64,000 nucleotides of DNA from Hormiphora californensis (lineage: Eukaryota; Ctenophora; Tentaculata; Cydippida; Pleurobrachiidae). The position numbers and the translations under genes were made by a program. Below, one piece after another: positions 12,631 to 25,845 of the stretch (the first letter of the stretch is position 1; every line of letters starts with the position of its first letter). Under the pieces are notes generated by a model. It did not search any database. It was not told where the DNA came from and worked only from the letters and a program-made list of their open reading frames with translations. The stretch covers positions 4,792,796 to 4,856,795 of the forward strand of contig CM035354.1 in the NCBI GenBank assembly GCA_020137815.1, in the 5' to 3' direction.

Positions 12631-13038
12631 TCATGCAGCACCTGGACCTTGACAAACGCTACTGGCCCCCACACGGGATAAGGCAGCGCTTTTCAACCCT
12701 GGACCCTGCTTGTGGGCAGTGGGGGGTTTCCTGCTTCGCCGAGGCTGTATCCCCTGGCCCCGGACACCCAGGTCCCAGGGACTTGCTGGGCCTAAGGCCC
12801 AGGTCATCGCCGCACCTACATAACACTTTTCTTTTCTTTTTCTTAATTTAACGACACCCAGATTTTAAATTTTAACGTTTTCTTGTTTTAACGTTTTCTG
12901 GTTTTAACATGACTAGAGTACCCGTTTGCTGGGAACCCGTGACCTGGTAAATGGTAATTTATCCTCATATAACCGGTGACATTTGTGTTTGATTTTTAAA
13001 AGATAATTTGTTTGTTCCTTAGAGCAATGAGTCTCATA

Positions 13039-13441
13039 GTAGGCGCGGTTAGATCAGCACGTGCAGAAAGTCGCGCTACGCGCGCCACCCTAATCTCAGG
13101 TTACTCTCACGGCTTCATTTCGCATCCAATCCAAAAGTGACCTTCATAAAACCTGCAGTAGATCTCCTTAAGGAGAAGCGAAAACTTGAGGGACATTTCT
13201 TGATTGGATGCGACCTCGAGGAGCTGAAGTCGGATTTTTTGAAGTTGTCACCCCAAAATGACCGCGCATGTGAAATTTATCAATTTTGATGCACACACCA
13301 CACGTTAACATGTGATGTGACACGCAAAAACATTCCGCGCACGAAACGGGGGGTGACAACTTCAAAAAATCCGACTTTATGACAATGCGCAAAAAGGGGT
13401 GGCACGCGACTTTAACCACGTGGTGATCTAACCGCTCCTAC
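13039..13441. mobile_element. Fold-back element with nested inverted repeats (403 bp)
   Basis: The left end GTAGGCGCGGTTAGATCA and the right end TGATCTAACCGCTCCTAC are near-perfect inverted repeats that continue for about 45 bp. Inside is a second inverted pair, AAGTCGGATTTTTTGAAGTT near 13225 and its inverse near 13350-13377. There is no open reading frame of note and no clear target duplication. Confidence 0.8.
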
Positions 13442-13449
13442 ATGACACA

Positions 13450-13841
13450 TAAGGAACCATAATAAAGTTCAAGAGCCTCCAAGAGCGCACCAGGTCCAAG
13501 AGCACACCAGGACCAGGAGAGCACCCCATCCAGAAGAGACCGCGCGCAAGGGATACCACGCGCAGAAGAGGCCGCACGCGCAAATACAACGCCGCGCTGG
13601 TCTCTTCTGCGTGTGGTGTCCCCTGCGCGTGGTATCTTCTGGATGGGGAGCTCTCTTTGATGTGGTGCGCTCTTGGAGTGGTCTCTTCTGGATGTCATGT
13701 GGTACGCTCTTGGTTGTGGTCTCTTTTGGGTGTGGTGCGCTCTCAGGTGTGGTCTCTCTTCGATAGGGTCCGCTCTCAGGTGTGGTCTCTCTTCGATGGG
13801 GTGCGCTCTTGGAGGCTCTTGAACTTTATTATAGTTCCTTA
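13450..13841. mobile_element. Fold-back element (392 bp) with 42-bp terminal inverted repeats
   Basis: The ends TAAGGAAC(C/T)ATAATAAAG and the inverse are identical over 42 bp except one base. The interior is built from repeated CTCTTCTGGATG, GGTGCGCTCT and CAGAAGAG units in both orientations. It starts eight bases after the previous fold-back element ends. Confidence 0.85.
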
Positions 13842-14621
13842 TTGGGTTTTTGAAAAAACGGCCATTACAATTTTGGCGAGGCGGGTAAATCATTTACTGT
13901 AACGCACAAATTTTCCCAAAAAAGCGCTGCTTTTTTACGCCGCGCGCGGAACCTAAAATTACGCACGTAGTGTAAAATTTTAAAATTCATTGAAAATTTC
14001 CTCGCGTTTTATGTCGCCAAAAAAAAATCGACGAAAAATTCCAAATTCGTGAATTATAAGAACTCCGGTCTGTTCTCATCTTGCCAATCCGTTTTCCGGG
14101 AACCCCTGGCCAAAGGACATTAAAATTCACATACCGACCAAGTTTCATATCGATTGGATAAGATTTTGGGTGGCTACGGTGAAAAATATCGTATTTTTGG
14201 CATTTTTAACTTTCCCGACGCGATTTACGACCCTTAAACATTGAGTTACGGGAAATCGCTATCAAGTAAAATGAAGTTCAAACGATTCTCTTTCCCCACT
14301 ATTGCGCTAGTTTTTTGATTTAGAGCCGTTTTCAGGGTCTTAGAAGCGTTTGAAAAATGTAAGTCTTTTTGTCGCAATGACGTCACCCCGTGACGTCACT
14401 GCTGTAAAGATCGGATCAAAAATCTGAGCCCGTACTTACATCCGCCTTGGTCCAAGGTACCAGTGTACAAATTTTCAGGGGTCTAGCTCAAAAACTGTGG
14501 GAGGAGTTTGAAAAACCAATTAACGGACAGACTGACTAACATTATGGAATTTATTATATGGATCATGAGGCCAGCGTTAAAATCTGGGTGTTTTGGGAGT
14601 GCTGACAAACGGTTTTTTAGG

Positions 14622-14930
14622 GTTAGGGCTAAAGTAGGGTTAGGGTTGGGGTTTGGGTTGGGGTTAGGCCTTGACATTCCCTACCCGATAAACTTTGAAT
14701 CAGCCAAAACGGTTGAGTGGTTTGGCGGTTAGAGCCATTTTAGTGAATCAACTTTTTTGGCAGCGCGCACCTGCAAACAGGCCTCCAAACACCCAGATCG
14801 TAACGGAAAACGTTAAAATCTGGGTGCCTTTCATTGCTAACAATTCGTAGTTTTAGCGCGCGCGACGGGTTAGGGCTATCCGTTAGGGTCTGGTTAGGGT
14901 TTGGTTTGGGGTTATCGGTCAGGGCTATCG
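14622..14930. repeat. Interstitial telomere-like repeats
   Basis: Two clusters (about 14622-14668 and 14865-14925) contain degenerate TTAGGG, TTGGGG and TTTGGG units, for example GGGTTAGGGTTGGGG. They are too short and irregular for a telomere end. Confidence 0.6.
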
Positions 14931-17513
14931 ATTCTCTATCAGTTACCGTTTAGTTTACTCAAATTGGCCATGTGGTTGCGTGGCTATAGCCGTTTGAAAA
15001 AAGTCGGTCTAAGTATACTCTTTTGGCAGCGCGCACCTGTAAACACGCTGCAAGGCACCCAGATTAAAGTGCGTTTCAAACGACTTGACCTGAGATTCCT
15101 GGAGTGCTTTGCGCGTTCTGAGCTGTGATTGGTGGGCGTGACTTGATTGTGCATGACTTGAACATTTCCGAGGGGCCTCATAATCGCGCCCGATCGTAAC
15201 GGCGCCCTGATCATGATGCAGCTGAGATTTCCAGTTGCTTTGAAATATACGCTGCCGGGACGCACTTATGATGTAACGCGCGAAAGTTTTAGGACAATTA
15301 CGCTGCGCGCGTGACCAACCGGCGCCGCGCGGTCGTCGCGTTTAAAAAAATAAAAATTAAAGCTGAACCGCAGCTTTTTTCCTTTTCTTCTTAGTTCTTT
15401 TTCGAAATCAAAAAGATCCGACACCGGTGACCGGGGTCTTAGATAATAAAGTATAAACGCACACCACGATCGGTCACAGAGTGAACATAAAAAGTGGTAC
15501 AACACCAAAGTGTCGAGAGTACCCTCGTATCCATCATGGAACCCGGTTATTGTCTGCAGAGTCTTAGAAAATCGCTGACCGCTGCTCATAAAAGTCCCCC
15601 CCCCCCCCGGAACACTCTCAGGAGAAGCCAGGGCCCAGGTGATATCGGTGTATCTTCTGCTACTGGTTGCTATCCTCTCAATGTGTGGAATGCCGATTGC
15701 CGATTGACCTTGACAAGAGAGTTCAACAGCCTTGAGCCTAGCAGCCTTTGACCTATCAGGCAGGCTGGCAGTCGACACGAATGTGAAAAGCTGTTAAACA
15801 ACACTGATGCAAGATTAGCTGAGGAAGCAACTTTTCATCCTCTGGTGTTTTCAACAACTGTTGTTGAACAACGGTTGCCCCGTGTTGTGGTTCCAAAAGA
15901 CAAAACCCGAGGTGTCCACAATCCACATTTGTATCCGCTTATCCGTTCCAGATGAGTTTCGTAACGGGGCAGTAACTGTAAAAACGGCTCGGTATTCCTG
16001 ATTGCTACATATGGTTACCCCCTTTCTCTCTTCTGCAGCTTCTCCTCGGCTGTTGAAAAGTGATACCAATCGGTTAGGTGTTGGGGTACTATTTTCTAAA
16101 TATTTCTAATTTCATCCATTCAAATTGTTTTAAATCTGTTTTTCAATTGTCTCCTGTGATCCCGCAGATCAAAAAGTAGTCGCTAGATTATGTTTGTGAA
16201 GAATTAGCGGTCTGCCGATACATTAAATATTATGTCTCATGCTTCTAACTTGTTCTTGAAGCTTGCACATGCGTGCACGTTCCTAGTTATCTATGAATTT
16301 CAAACGGAACATTGAGACGTCATCTTTTCACCAAACTTTTAATTGGACACCAAGGAATGTTACACACAATTTGTTTAGAAATTATTCCGACTTTCGTTTT
16401 CGTGCACCTCTCACTTTAAGAAAACTCCCGGGGCGGATTTTCAAATTCGTAAAACAGACGAGATCCTCTTCTTCACTTCATCTGATCTGGAAGGTTCATT
16501 GGATAAGGTTCATTGGATAAGTAATTCAACTTCACTAAGGTATTTGAATTGCACTCCATAAAAGCATACCTATCACTTGGACAGTTGTAGCACCAACAAT
16601 ATATAATGAATTGAACGAGAGAAGTATTGACATTTTAGTTCATTTCTTTTTATGATTTTAGCCAAGTTGCAGGTCATGTTCACACTTTTGTTTCCGATGC
16701 TTTCATGGATTGTTACCGGATTGTTAACGGGTTGTTACCCAGTCCGGAAATAATGTTTTCTCAGCCATCTAACATCACGGTTCTAACTTAGTTTTAGTAC
16801 CGGGGAGAATGACCCCTGAGCTCTTCATTGAATCCATCGAAATCAAGATTCAATTGTCTGTGGGATTTACATTGTAATCGGAGCTGATCAGAGTAAAATC
16901 AATCATTCCCCTGAAACCTCTCAAAACCGTCTAAGATATATTCAGAATATTCAAAATATAATATGTGTTATGTTTGTTTTAGTGTTATCTAAACACTACG
17001 ACAAAGATAAAATGGCATACCTGCAGTGTGGATTCCCACTGCCCGTCTACCCTAGCAAGTAGCACCTGTCATAATGCTGTTGTGATAATCTAGGTAAATT
17101 AAATGCTCATTATGCTACATTCTTATTTGCTGTATTCTTATTTTCAGATTAGTTCTCCAGAGCAGAATCTAATTTCTAACGCTTCTTCCAAATCCTGCTC
17201 AAAATTAAATCGTCCCTTCATTTTTATTATCTTTGCTCAGACTTATTTATTATTGTTTCCATTATTGCATTACGGCCCCTTTCAACGGCCACAATTTCGA
17301 CTTTGTTTACTCTTAACTTCTTATTCTGCATTCCTTGAAGCTATCCCTTTTTGTTTTGAGAACACCGAGCTTATATCCTCACGTTTTACAACCACGTGAG
17401 GCTAAATTTGATTTTCAGACCTTTTGCCCTTGCCTCTGAAGACCGAATAAAAGATTCCCACTTCTTCTGACCCAGCCTGTTATTTTCTTCACTTTAGTAT
17501 CTCCACTGATCCC

Positions 17514-18882
17514 ATGATGTCTTCACCCTCGGTCTGTGTTATTGGTGCCGGTCCTTCTGGAATGGCTGTCCTCAGTGAGCTGGACGATGATAAACTGAAG
17601 GTTACTTGCTACGAAAAACAAAGCCAGCCAGGTGGTCTATGGAACTATGACTGGAGAACTGGACTCACAGAATTCGGGGAACCTGTCCACAACAGCCAAT
17701 ACAGGGGATTGTTTTCAAACAGTCCTAAAGAGTGCATCGAGTTCCCCGAGTACTCCTTCGAGGCACACTTTGGGAAGCCCATTCCCTCCTTTCCACCGAG
17801 GCCCGTCCTGTTTGATTACCTTCGGGGGTGGTGGAGGTTTAGGGGTGTTGATGAGAGCAAGATCTTAACATGTCATACTGTGCGTGGTGTCTCGTATAGC
17901 GAGGAAACTAAGAAATTCACAGTGACCGTCTGTGATCTTAAGACGGGATTGGATAAGGTTGAATTGTTCGATTATTGTATAATTGCGGTGGGACACTTTT
18001 CAACTCCTAACGCCCCTGATTTCCCTGGGCTGCTCTCCTTTCCCGGGAGAATCATCCACAGCCATGACTTTAGGAACGCGGCAGAGTTCTCCGGCCTCAG
18101 GATCCTCTCCATTGGTAACAGTTACAGTGGGGAGGACATGGCGCTACAGACGCTGAAGTTCGGTGCCAAGTCTGTGACCGTGTCTTATCGCAGTAGGAGT
18201 ACGGGTTTTAACTGGCCCGCTGGCATAACTGAGAAGCCCATGGTTGAGAGATTCGAGGGGAATACAGTGCACTTTGGAGATGGTACCAGTGGGGAGTATG
18301 ATGCGGTGATCATGTCAACAGGATATAAAGTCCACCTTCCCTTTCGTGGACCAGTCCCTGAGATTAGAATGTGGTACACAGCTAAACTGTGCCTGATCTC
18401 TACCAGGGTGTCATGTGGAGTCCCGTTACAAAAGGGAAGAAGAGTGCTGATAATAAGTTGTTTTACTATGGGAATGCAGGATCAGGTTTTCACCTTTACC
18501 ATGTTCCAGATGCAGGCAAGGTGGATTGCTCGTGCTATTGCTGGAGATCTGGTAATCCCTTCACTTGATAAACAACGGGAAGACATTCACAAAATGGTTG
18601 GCTCGGAATGACACACTGAAAGATGCGGCTGCTCTAATCAACTGTCAGACGGAGTATGTGATGGGGCTTGCGGAGGAGACGGGGTATTGCCATGGTAACG
18701 CTCTAGATGCACGGGATGCCTGGTTTGGGTGGGTTAAATCCAAGGTTGATGTGGCTCATTATAGGGATCAGAGTTACAGATCTGTTGTAACTGGTCTCAT
18801 GTCACCTGTACATCCTGTACCGTGGATGAAGTTACTAGACGATTCTCTGGAGGCGTATGTAAACCCTATCGGGGAGATGTAG
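17514..18882 (+). CDS. Bacterial-type flavin monooxygenase (trimethylamine monooxygenase-like), frameshifted
   Basis: This family oxygenates soft nucleophiles such as trimethylamine using FAD and NADPH. Visible motifs: FAD-binding GAGPSG at residues 11-16, WRTGL and GEPVHNSQYR, the family signature FPGRIIHSHDF (FxGxxxHxxxF), the NADPH-binding GNSYSGED near residue 200, STGYKVHLPF, then GMQDQVFTF and RSVVTGLMSPVH near the C-terminus. The C-terminal part matches bacterial Tmm rather than animal liver FMOs, as far as I know these families. The gene has no introns although all neighbours have many. From 18345 on, homology continues only if single extra bases are skipped at about 18345, 18391, 18470-18472 and 18591-18594. 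So it is either a decaying pseudogene, a transferred gene with sequencing insertions, or both. The full-length product would be near 450 residues. Confidence 0.85.
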
Positions 18883-18912
18883 AACTGGGTGTTCCAATGG
18901 GAGATGTAGACA

Positions 18913-18988
18913 ATGAAATTACCCCTCATCCCGAGTTACCGGATATATACAGTGTAATAGGCTAGGGGCCGGGTCACTTCGTAACCAA
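18913..18988. mobile_element. Miniature hairpin element, copy 2 (76 bp)
   Basis: The left arm ATGAAATTACCCCTC and the right arm GGGTCACTTCGTAACCAA belong to the family at 7329. The element is flanked by perfect 9-bp copies of ATGTAGACA (18904-18912 and 18989-18997). The left tip lacks the TTGGTA seen in the other copies. It lies 31 bases after the monooxygenase stop codon. Confidence 0.75.
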
Positions 18989-19410
18989 ATGTAGACATTG
19001 GTGTTTATGTTCCAAGGGGGTTTAGAATAGCATGGAGATATTACTTCCTGATTCGTGAGCATATGTTTTAAAAGTTTTTGTATAGACTGTAGAGATAGTA
19101 TTGATCTTATCCTTTAATTAAACCTGATATAAAGTTGTTGTTCTGTGTACTAAAAACGAAAAACTATCACACTTCATATTTCATCACATAACTATTTCGC
19201 TCCATAAATTCAAATATTTAAACCTTGATGATAAAATGTAAGTAATATACTGGACCACTATGCGACTGATTATTCAATGAAAACATTCGGAGAAACGCGG
19301 AGAGACCTCTGTACTGACAGGCTAATTGGACACAAGGTTTTACAAGGTATCCCGCTACCTGACCTGTTCATTCATTGCAACCCTTTTCTGTGTGTAGTGA
19401 ATACTGTCGC

Positions 19411-19553
19411 CTGTCGGACCCCGATTTACCGGGATGCTCGGGGAAAAGGGTTTTGCCCGGTAAATCGGCGTGTCCGGTATATCGGGGTCAAATACCGTTA
19501 CTTTCCTATATCGGGGAAGTTTTTCCTCTCGGTAAATCGGTGTCCGACTGTAC
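19411..19553. mobile_element. Inverted-repeat element, TIR CAGTCGGACNCCGATTTACC (143 bp)
   Basis: The left end GTCGGACCCCGATTTACCGG and the right end CGGTAAATCGGTGTCCGACTG are inverted. A further internal inverted pair (CCCGGTAAATCGG and CCGATATACCGG types) is present. The ends resemble pogo/Tigger-type termini, from memory only. A related hairpin lies at 53012-53091. Confidence 0.6.
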
Positions 19554-19753
19554 AAAAAAGAAACAAATACAATGCCGGTGTGCCCCAAAGGAAGGAGGTT
19601 ATGTGGGGGGGATCACATGACATTTTTTTGGAACAATTTGGAATTTTTTGGATTTTTCCATATTCCATTGACTATGGCACCAAGAACTGATTCCCCTAAT
19701 AAATGTATGTGTCATATGACTGCTAACCAGTAACTTGTTAATAGGAAGAAGCC

Positions 19754-21343
<1,590 letters not shown>

Positions 21344-22788
21344 GTGAGACACTGAACGGACAGGATAGGACAGTGAAACGATCGAAAATGTGAAAAATAA
21401 CTACTACAGCAGTAGTCAAACTATGATGATAATGTTGATTACCGTGAGATGCAATTCGCTGAGGGACCAGGCAGACATCACATGACAATGTTGATCAATG
21501 CCTGAAAGTTATTCACTCCACGGTTACCGTCAACGAATGTTACCATCATGATTTGGTTGGCATGGACACGATTATTTATGATGTCTTACGCTTGATTCAT
21601 ATCATGTTGGGTGAGTCTCCTGTTGTCCCACTATCCACCTCTCTAAATACTAACGGTTAACTGTTTCCATTTCATATTACGCTGCCAATTAAATGTCCCT
21701 GTTTCGAGCGCCTAACTGGAGCATGACCTGTGTAAAAAGGTTTCGTCGAAGTAGTTAAGGGTGCTAATACATCACTTTACCCGAGGAATACAGTTGAACT
21801 GAGACAGATAGGAGAACATGAATCGTGGTATTCTCGTTAAACAACATAACCGGAGTTGGAGTAGATACTCACTATAATGACATTAATGTTTTAGTACTCG
21901 TATCTGCAGAACTGACACTTGGTATAAAGTCATCCTGGCATATTAAGAATCACAGGCCAGGTACTAATATTCGTTCGGCACCGCCCATTCGCTCTAGAGA
22001 TCAGTCGAACCTAAACTTGAAAAGCCTTCTGTGGGCTCGCTCAGAAGATCACTCGTCACCTAACTTGATTCTCACCCGCCCTTCGCCTCCTGAGGTCCAG
22101 TCGATCCTACTGTCACTCTTTGGGTGCTCTCTCTTCATCTTCTATCTCTCTCTCCTTCCACTCCCCACATACGAGATACTCTCAAGCCTCAGACTGTGTC
22201 TCCTCTCTATAACTAGACCCCCACAGTAGGACTGTAAACGTGCCTTAACGGAATTCCAACTTAATGAATGAGGACGTAGAGCTGCTCTACTGTGTTTTAA
22301 CGGAAAATTCCAAAGTGTAAGATTCGTGGATAGACTGGTCTAACCTGTAATTGTAATTCTTTAGACAAGTAGTGTAGTGAGTTTAATAACCTGTAAAAAT
22401 GTGGTTGTGTCCATATTGACACATGCTTGTAGTGAGTTTATAAATTAGAAGTGCTCCTTTCCCATTTTATATCATTTTTTTGCATTAAATGTTTATATTA
22501 GCGGTCCTGTTTCTAATGCGAATATTTCTAATTGCCGAGTAAAAGTTTCCGCCTTTCTTTCCTAACCGCGACGCTTCATAAATCACGCGTAGGTGAAAAC
22601 CGAGCTGTTTGCCGCGCTTAAAATTATGAAGGCATTTTGGAAAAAAGCGCTGAGCTGTTCACCTTCAATTTTTAAATCCTTTTTTAAAAAACTGCTAATC
22701 CGCGAATCTCTTTTTTTCTAACAATTTAACCATGTCATAAAATGCTCAAAATTGAACTCAGCAACAAATACCGATAGCATAAGTCGTT
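21344..22788. other. Region between Ran exon 5 and the first Myb gene
   Basis: Besides the degraded Ran-like stretch at 21955-22115 it contains a duplicated GCTCTACTGTGTTTTAACGG-type block (22248-22300) and a repeated TAGTGAGTTTA (22375 and 22430). No intact exon is seen. Confidence 0.5.
21955..22115 (+). pseudogene. Degraded match to the last Ran exon
   Basis: Read with small gaps, this stretch resembles Ran residues of about 147-190: GAAAAGCC, TGTGG, CTCGCTC, CCTAACTTG, then CCTCCTGAGGTCCAG followed by CGATCC (the PPEV and DP region). In the single open frame it gives SNLNLKSLLWAR and PSPPEVQ, which still echo Ran. The implied changes are mostly one-base deletions. The acidic C-terminal tail is not seen. 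Inference from residue patterns only. Confidence 0.45.
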
Positions 22789-24122
22789 ATGCCCAAAATT
22801 GAGGACAAACCAAAACGGAAATACACGAAAAAGCTCAAAGATCCGGAGGAAGATGAGAATTTCAAACTGGGAAAGTGGCACAAAAGTGAGGAAGACAAGT
22901 TGAAAAGTAACGCCAGGGTGAGTTTGGTGACGTGATGCATCGCTATACATCTCAATTTGGTCTGTAGATGGGTGCTGAAGCGTTTTTTTTTGTAAGAAGA
23001 GGAACTATGATGTCTGATGACGATGAATTTTATAACTAACGTGTTTCAGGAATATCTTGAGTATCATAACACCACGCTGGCAGAGATCTTCAAAACGAAA
23101 ATGAAAGATGCTAAGCCTTTCTTCGACCATTGCCGAAGGGACCTTGACAGAAGCTTTGTTTCTGTGAAGAAAAAGGTTGGTAAAATATCATGGAAATTTA
23201 AGTTTAATTGCAAATTGCCCCCCCCCCCCCCCAATTGCTGAAACGCTGTAACAATCTTTGCTTTCCAGTGTATCCGAATGTTTGACGAGAAAAATCAGCT
23301 CGGCGCTTACACTGAAGAGGAAATTAGTCGGCTGAAGGTTCTCGATTTGGAAATTTCCAGTGAAAACAAATACGTTGAGATAGGTTAGCAGCTCATAAAA
23401 ATAGTATATCCCAAAAGAAGCTATTTTCTATTGCAAATAGCCAAGATGATGTATGAGTTTCAAATCTGTTCCCTATCAGGAAATGCGATCGGCCGATCAG
23501 CAGGTTCAGTCAGAGACAGGCTGACAAAAGTGGGTACCAAGTTACCCTCGAGAAACAGGGATCGCTGGAGGGATGAAGAGATAAAAGCTTTTGAAGATGC
23601 AAGAGACAAATTTGGAAACGATTGGAAGAAAATTAGTGAGTTTTGAATTATGTTTTTTATTCGACCTGTCTTCTGCAGATCGGGAGACTAGAAGATTATT
23701 ATATCTTGATAAGATATATTATAGCTCATCTCATTTCAGGTGAGCTAGTAGGAACTCGATCAATGAAGCAGTGCTCCAAAAGAGCGGACGCGACACGACA
23801 AAAACCAGCCGAGCTCACCGAAGACGAGCAGGTGATTTTATTGGAGATACTCGACAAGGAGCCTGTTCATTTCATTGATGAAATTAACTGGAAAAGCATC
23901 CCTGAAAAGTGGCCCTACGAGTTAGATCCTCAGATCGATGGGAATGCTTTGAAAGAAAAGTTTTTCCGTTTGGTGCAATACCGAGTGCCCTTCTACAGCC
24001 ACCTCTCATACTCTGACATTATTGAGTTACTTATGGAGCACTTTTGTAAGCCACAGAGAGACAAATCAATGAGGAAATCGGAGAGGATGATGGAGAGTTT
24101 TAAAGTTGAGGTTGTTGATTGA
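22789..24122 (+). CDS. Myb/SANT-repeat DNA-binding protein, TTF1/Reb1-like, copy 1
   Basis: Likely a nuclear DNA-binding protein of the Myb class that includes the RNA polymerase I terminator factor TTF1, yeast Reb1 and DMTF1; which of these is not certain. Five exons (22789-22917, 23050-23175, 23269-23383, 23480-23635 and 23740-24122) give 302 residues. The order is a basic N-terminus, a first helical repeat starting GKWHKSEEDKLKSNAR, a second (GAYTEEEISRLKVL to AIGRSAGSVRDRL), and a third (DRWRDEEIKAFEDARDKFG, NDWKKISELVGTRSMKQC). An acidic/basic C-terminal domain follows with HFIDEINWKSIPEKWP. GRSAGSVRDR and GTRSMKQC are the typical recognition-helix positions. It is the first of three tandem copies with the same exon plan. 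The 126-base second exon keeps exactly the same length in all three. Confidence 0.8.
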
Positions 24123-24284
24123 TTTTTACCAGGTTCTCTCAGAAAGGTTGTTTTTAAACTGTAATTGGTAAATTATTAACTTTTAATTTTATTCGGTAGT
24201 AGTTCTCCTGGTTTGATCACAAGCAAATTAATAACTCTGAAATCTATACCCGACTCAATTGTACTTCTCAGTTATATAGCCGGT

Positions 24285-25692
24285 ATGTCCAACACTTGGA
24301 AGGGTGAGCCGGTGAAGAAACAGTGTCAAGCGACTCAAATGAAGAAAGGAAAATGGAGTCAAGCAGAAGAAGATACATTACGGCAAAACGCCAGGGTAAG
24401 GAATGGGGAATACGATAATTCAAAAGTAACATAGTTCTCCTAAATTTCTAGTTTATTGGTGTTTTTATCCCATTTTTGCTTTATCTTTTAACTTACAATT
24501 AACTCTCTTGCACTTCAGGAATTTATGGATAGTAGAGGACTGAGTTTCTCAGAGATTTTAGCGCTCCCTAATTCCGACCAAAGATTGTTTTACAAGCATT
24601 GCAATATCGGTATTAACCGGTCCTACCCCGTTATTCGACAAAAAGTTAGTACACAAGGGGGAGGCCGAGGTTTATAATGTTCGATCCAAAAACTCTAAAA
24701 TTGCCTGTCACAGCAATATTGGTTAAATAACTGAAAGTCCTCTAAAACCAACCCCTTTTTTCAGTGTCAAAGAACGTTTGACGCCTCACACGATGCCGGC
24801 CGGTACACGGATTTTGAGGTGTCTCTCCTGAGTAACCTGGTTAAATCGAGCAATAGCATAACAAATATAGGTTAGTTGTTACAACCAACTTTATCTTCAC
24901 ACGATCTATTTGTTCTAAAAGATGTCTACTTTCATTTAATGACCACCCATTACTTTCTGCTGCCTCGCATTATGAGTGTCTTATGGCCAACTATATCACT
25001 CAGGGAAGGTTCTTGGTCGGTCCCACCAGTCGGTACATACACGGTTGAACAGTGATTGTGGCACTAAACAAGGCCACAGGAAGTCCGTCCGATGGACTGA
25101 CGAAGAAGTTGCGATACTGGAAGAAGCAAAGCAGAAGTTTGGAAATGAGCCAAATCAGTGGCAGAAAATCAGTAAGTTCCTTCTTCACGGTATCAAATAG
25201 TGTCTCTAAAATCAAGTCCAATATCTCACTGCCCATATTTCAGGTGACTACGTTGGTACCAGGACGCCTAAACAGTGCGAGAAGAAGTGTTATTTAATGA
25301 AGATGGCCGACAAGGCGGGTAAGCCCCTCTCGACGGTTGAGAAACAGACTCTAATTGGCATACTAAGCCGTGAAAACCACGGGTTTGTGGATGAGATTAA
25401 CTGGACGGGTATAGTGAACAATTGGCCGAGTGAAATTCATGACGGTATCACAGCGTCCAACCTAAAGATACGATTTACCGGTATACTCCGTCGGTACGTC
25501 CCCCTTCACCGGCACCTCACCTTTGCAGAAATAATGGAGGTATTAAATGAGAACTTTATGAGTGAGGGTGGGGGTAGTAGCTGGGGGCAGAAGGAGGAGA
25601 CGAGTAGAGATAGTGAAGAGATGGGGGAGAGTAGTTCCCCCGCTGTAAATCAGGAAGAGGAAGAGGAAGAATACACTTTATTGGAGCTTTAG
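24285..25692 (+). CDS. Myb/SANT-repeat DNA-binding protein, TTF1/Reb1-like, copy 2
   Basis: A tandem paralogue of the gene before it. Exons 24285-24395, 24519-24644, 24765-24870, 25004-25171 and 25244-25692 join in frame to 319 residues. It keeps the same order of repeats: GKWSQAEEDTLRQNAR, GRYTDFEVSLL, VLGRSHQSVHTRL, VRWTDEEVAILEEAKQKFG, GTRTPKQCEKKC, and the C-terminal GFVDEINWTGIVNNWPSE. The C-terminus adds an acidic tail ending EEEEEEYTLLEL. The start chosen (24285) follows an in-frame upstream region without a better ATG. Copies 1 and 2 have diverged strongly in sequence but not in intron phase (0,0,1,1), which indicates an old duplication. Confidence 0.8.
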
Positions 25693-25845
25693 CCGCATTG
25701 TTAACCGTCGTTTTTTTAAATACTAAACCTAATTTATTGCTCCCGTGTTTAAAAAATCCGTGTTTTATTTTTCGTTTTGTAAAAAGGGTGTTGGTGGCAG
25801 CGCCACTGGTCAAACTATTCTACTCTAACTATCGAGTCTAGTATC

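Larger units (their letters stand above)
12352..17513. other. Gene-poor interval between IMPDH and the flavin monooxygenase
   Basis: I see no supportable coding exon here. It holds the upstream region of IMPDH, three fold-back elements (12490-13841), a conserved-looking AT-rich stretch of unknown origin (13950-14520), and TTAGGG-like repeats with a duplicated CAGCGCGCACCTG segment (14760 and 15027). The last 2 kb before the monooxygenase is unremarkable AT-rich sequence. Confidence 0.6.

Noticed and set aside
15266-15778. 170-codon open frame on the minus strand
   Set aside because: Low-complexity and GC-skewed, with no recognisable domain, start context or neighbouring exons.
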